Position numbers and translations under genes: made by a program. Shown piece after piece: positions 21,892 through 22,127 of a stretch of 22,127 bases of DNA. Below the pieces are notes generated by a model, which ran no database searches, was not told where the DNA came from, and worked only from the letters and a program-made list of their open reading frames with translations. Position 1 is the first letter of the stretch. Every line of letters starts with the position of its first letter. The DNA comes from Acidimicrobiaceae bacterium (GTDB taxonomy: Bacteria > Actinomycetota > Acidimicrobiia > Acidimicrobiales > RAAP-2), in the NCBI GenBank assembly GCA_003151555.1, contig PLXU01000121.1:228-22354 (forward strand), in the 5' to 3' direction.

Positions 21892-22127
21892 GAGCAGCAA
21901 ACCGCAGTTTTCGTCCCGTTACCCGACCCTTGTCAAAAGCGCGATCGCAATCTATCCACTCAAGCAATGGTTCTTCCAAACTCGAGGAAGCTACGAAGCA
22001 ACTTGCCGTGGGACGGTCGTACGGCGAATCAAGTTACGATGAACAGCACCAGAAGAATCTAGGAAACTATGCCAGTGGAACCCGAACATGTTCATCTCAA
22101 CAACCATCACCGTGACACCCTCGAGAA

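Noticed and set aside
1..22127. CRISPR arrays, rRNA genes, intact insertion sequences
   Set aside because: No regularly spaced repeats, rRNA motifs or transposase genes were seen on either strand.

Overview
The window looks like a stretch of actinobacterial chromosome. The evidence is a WhiB-family iron-sulfur regulator, tRNA genes with encoded CCA, frequent GTG and TTG starts, and a zinc-less DksA/TraR-like protein. The exact lineage cannot be fixed from sequence alone; Acidimicrobiia-like is a guess. The two ends are ordinary chromosome and the middle is an accessory island of about 17.6 kb.

Left flank (1-1876): whiB-like gene on the minus strand, then a divergent two-gene operon (degenerate response-regulator receiver and a soluble CBS/CorC-type protein, overlapping by ATGA), then tRNA-Pro(CGG) and tRNA-Glu(TTC).

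Island (about 1826-19413): it starts in the 3' half of tRNA-Glu and ends at a 45-bp near-perfect copy of that tRNA segment (1826-1870 versus 19369-19413, one mismatch), as expected for attL and attR. A large serine integrase lies beside attL; its last 13 codons are the antisense of the tRNA itself, and a small leader ORF overlaps its start codon. Next come defence-type genes: a small winged-helix protein, an SRA-HNH modification-dependent endonuclease, a DUF4041/GIY-YIG coiled-coil protein, and an AAA ATPase paired with a TOPRIM protein. These are followed by a small serine recombinase with a partner ORF, a lipoprotein, a membrane zinc-ribbon protein, and a cluster of PH-domain and unknown proteins (12673-15370).

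The right third of the island (about 15500-19413) is a mosaic. It holds a decayed C-terminal piece of a second integrase of the same family, a GT2 glycosyltransferase, a 3' half of tRNA-Gly(CCC) fused to a second copy of the integrase leader ORF, a GT-B glycosyltransferase, a 12-bp inverted repeat and an AbiEii/DUF6036-like nucleotidyltransferase. This points to successive integrations by related serine integrases using different tRNA genes, followed by deletion.

Right flank (19414-22127): GYD-domain protein, an ArsR regulator with a translationally coupled SRPBCC protein and a probable operator, and a DksA/TraR-like protein. No CRISPR array, rRNA or intact insertion sequence was seen.
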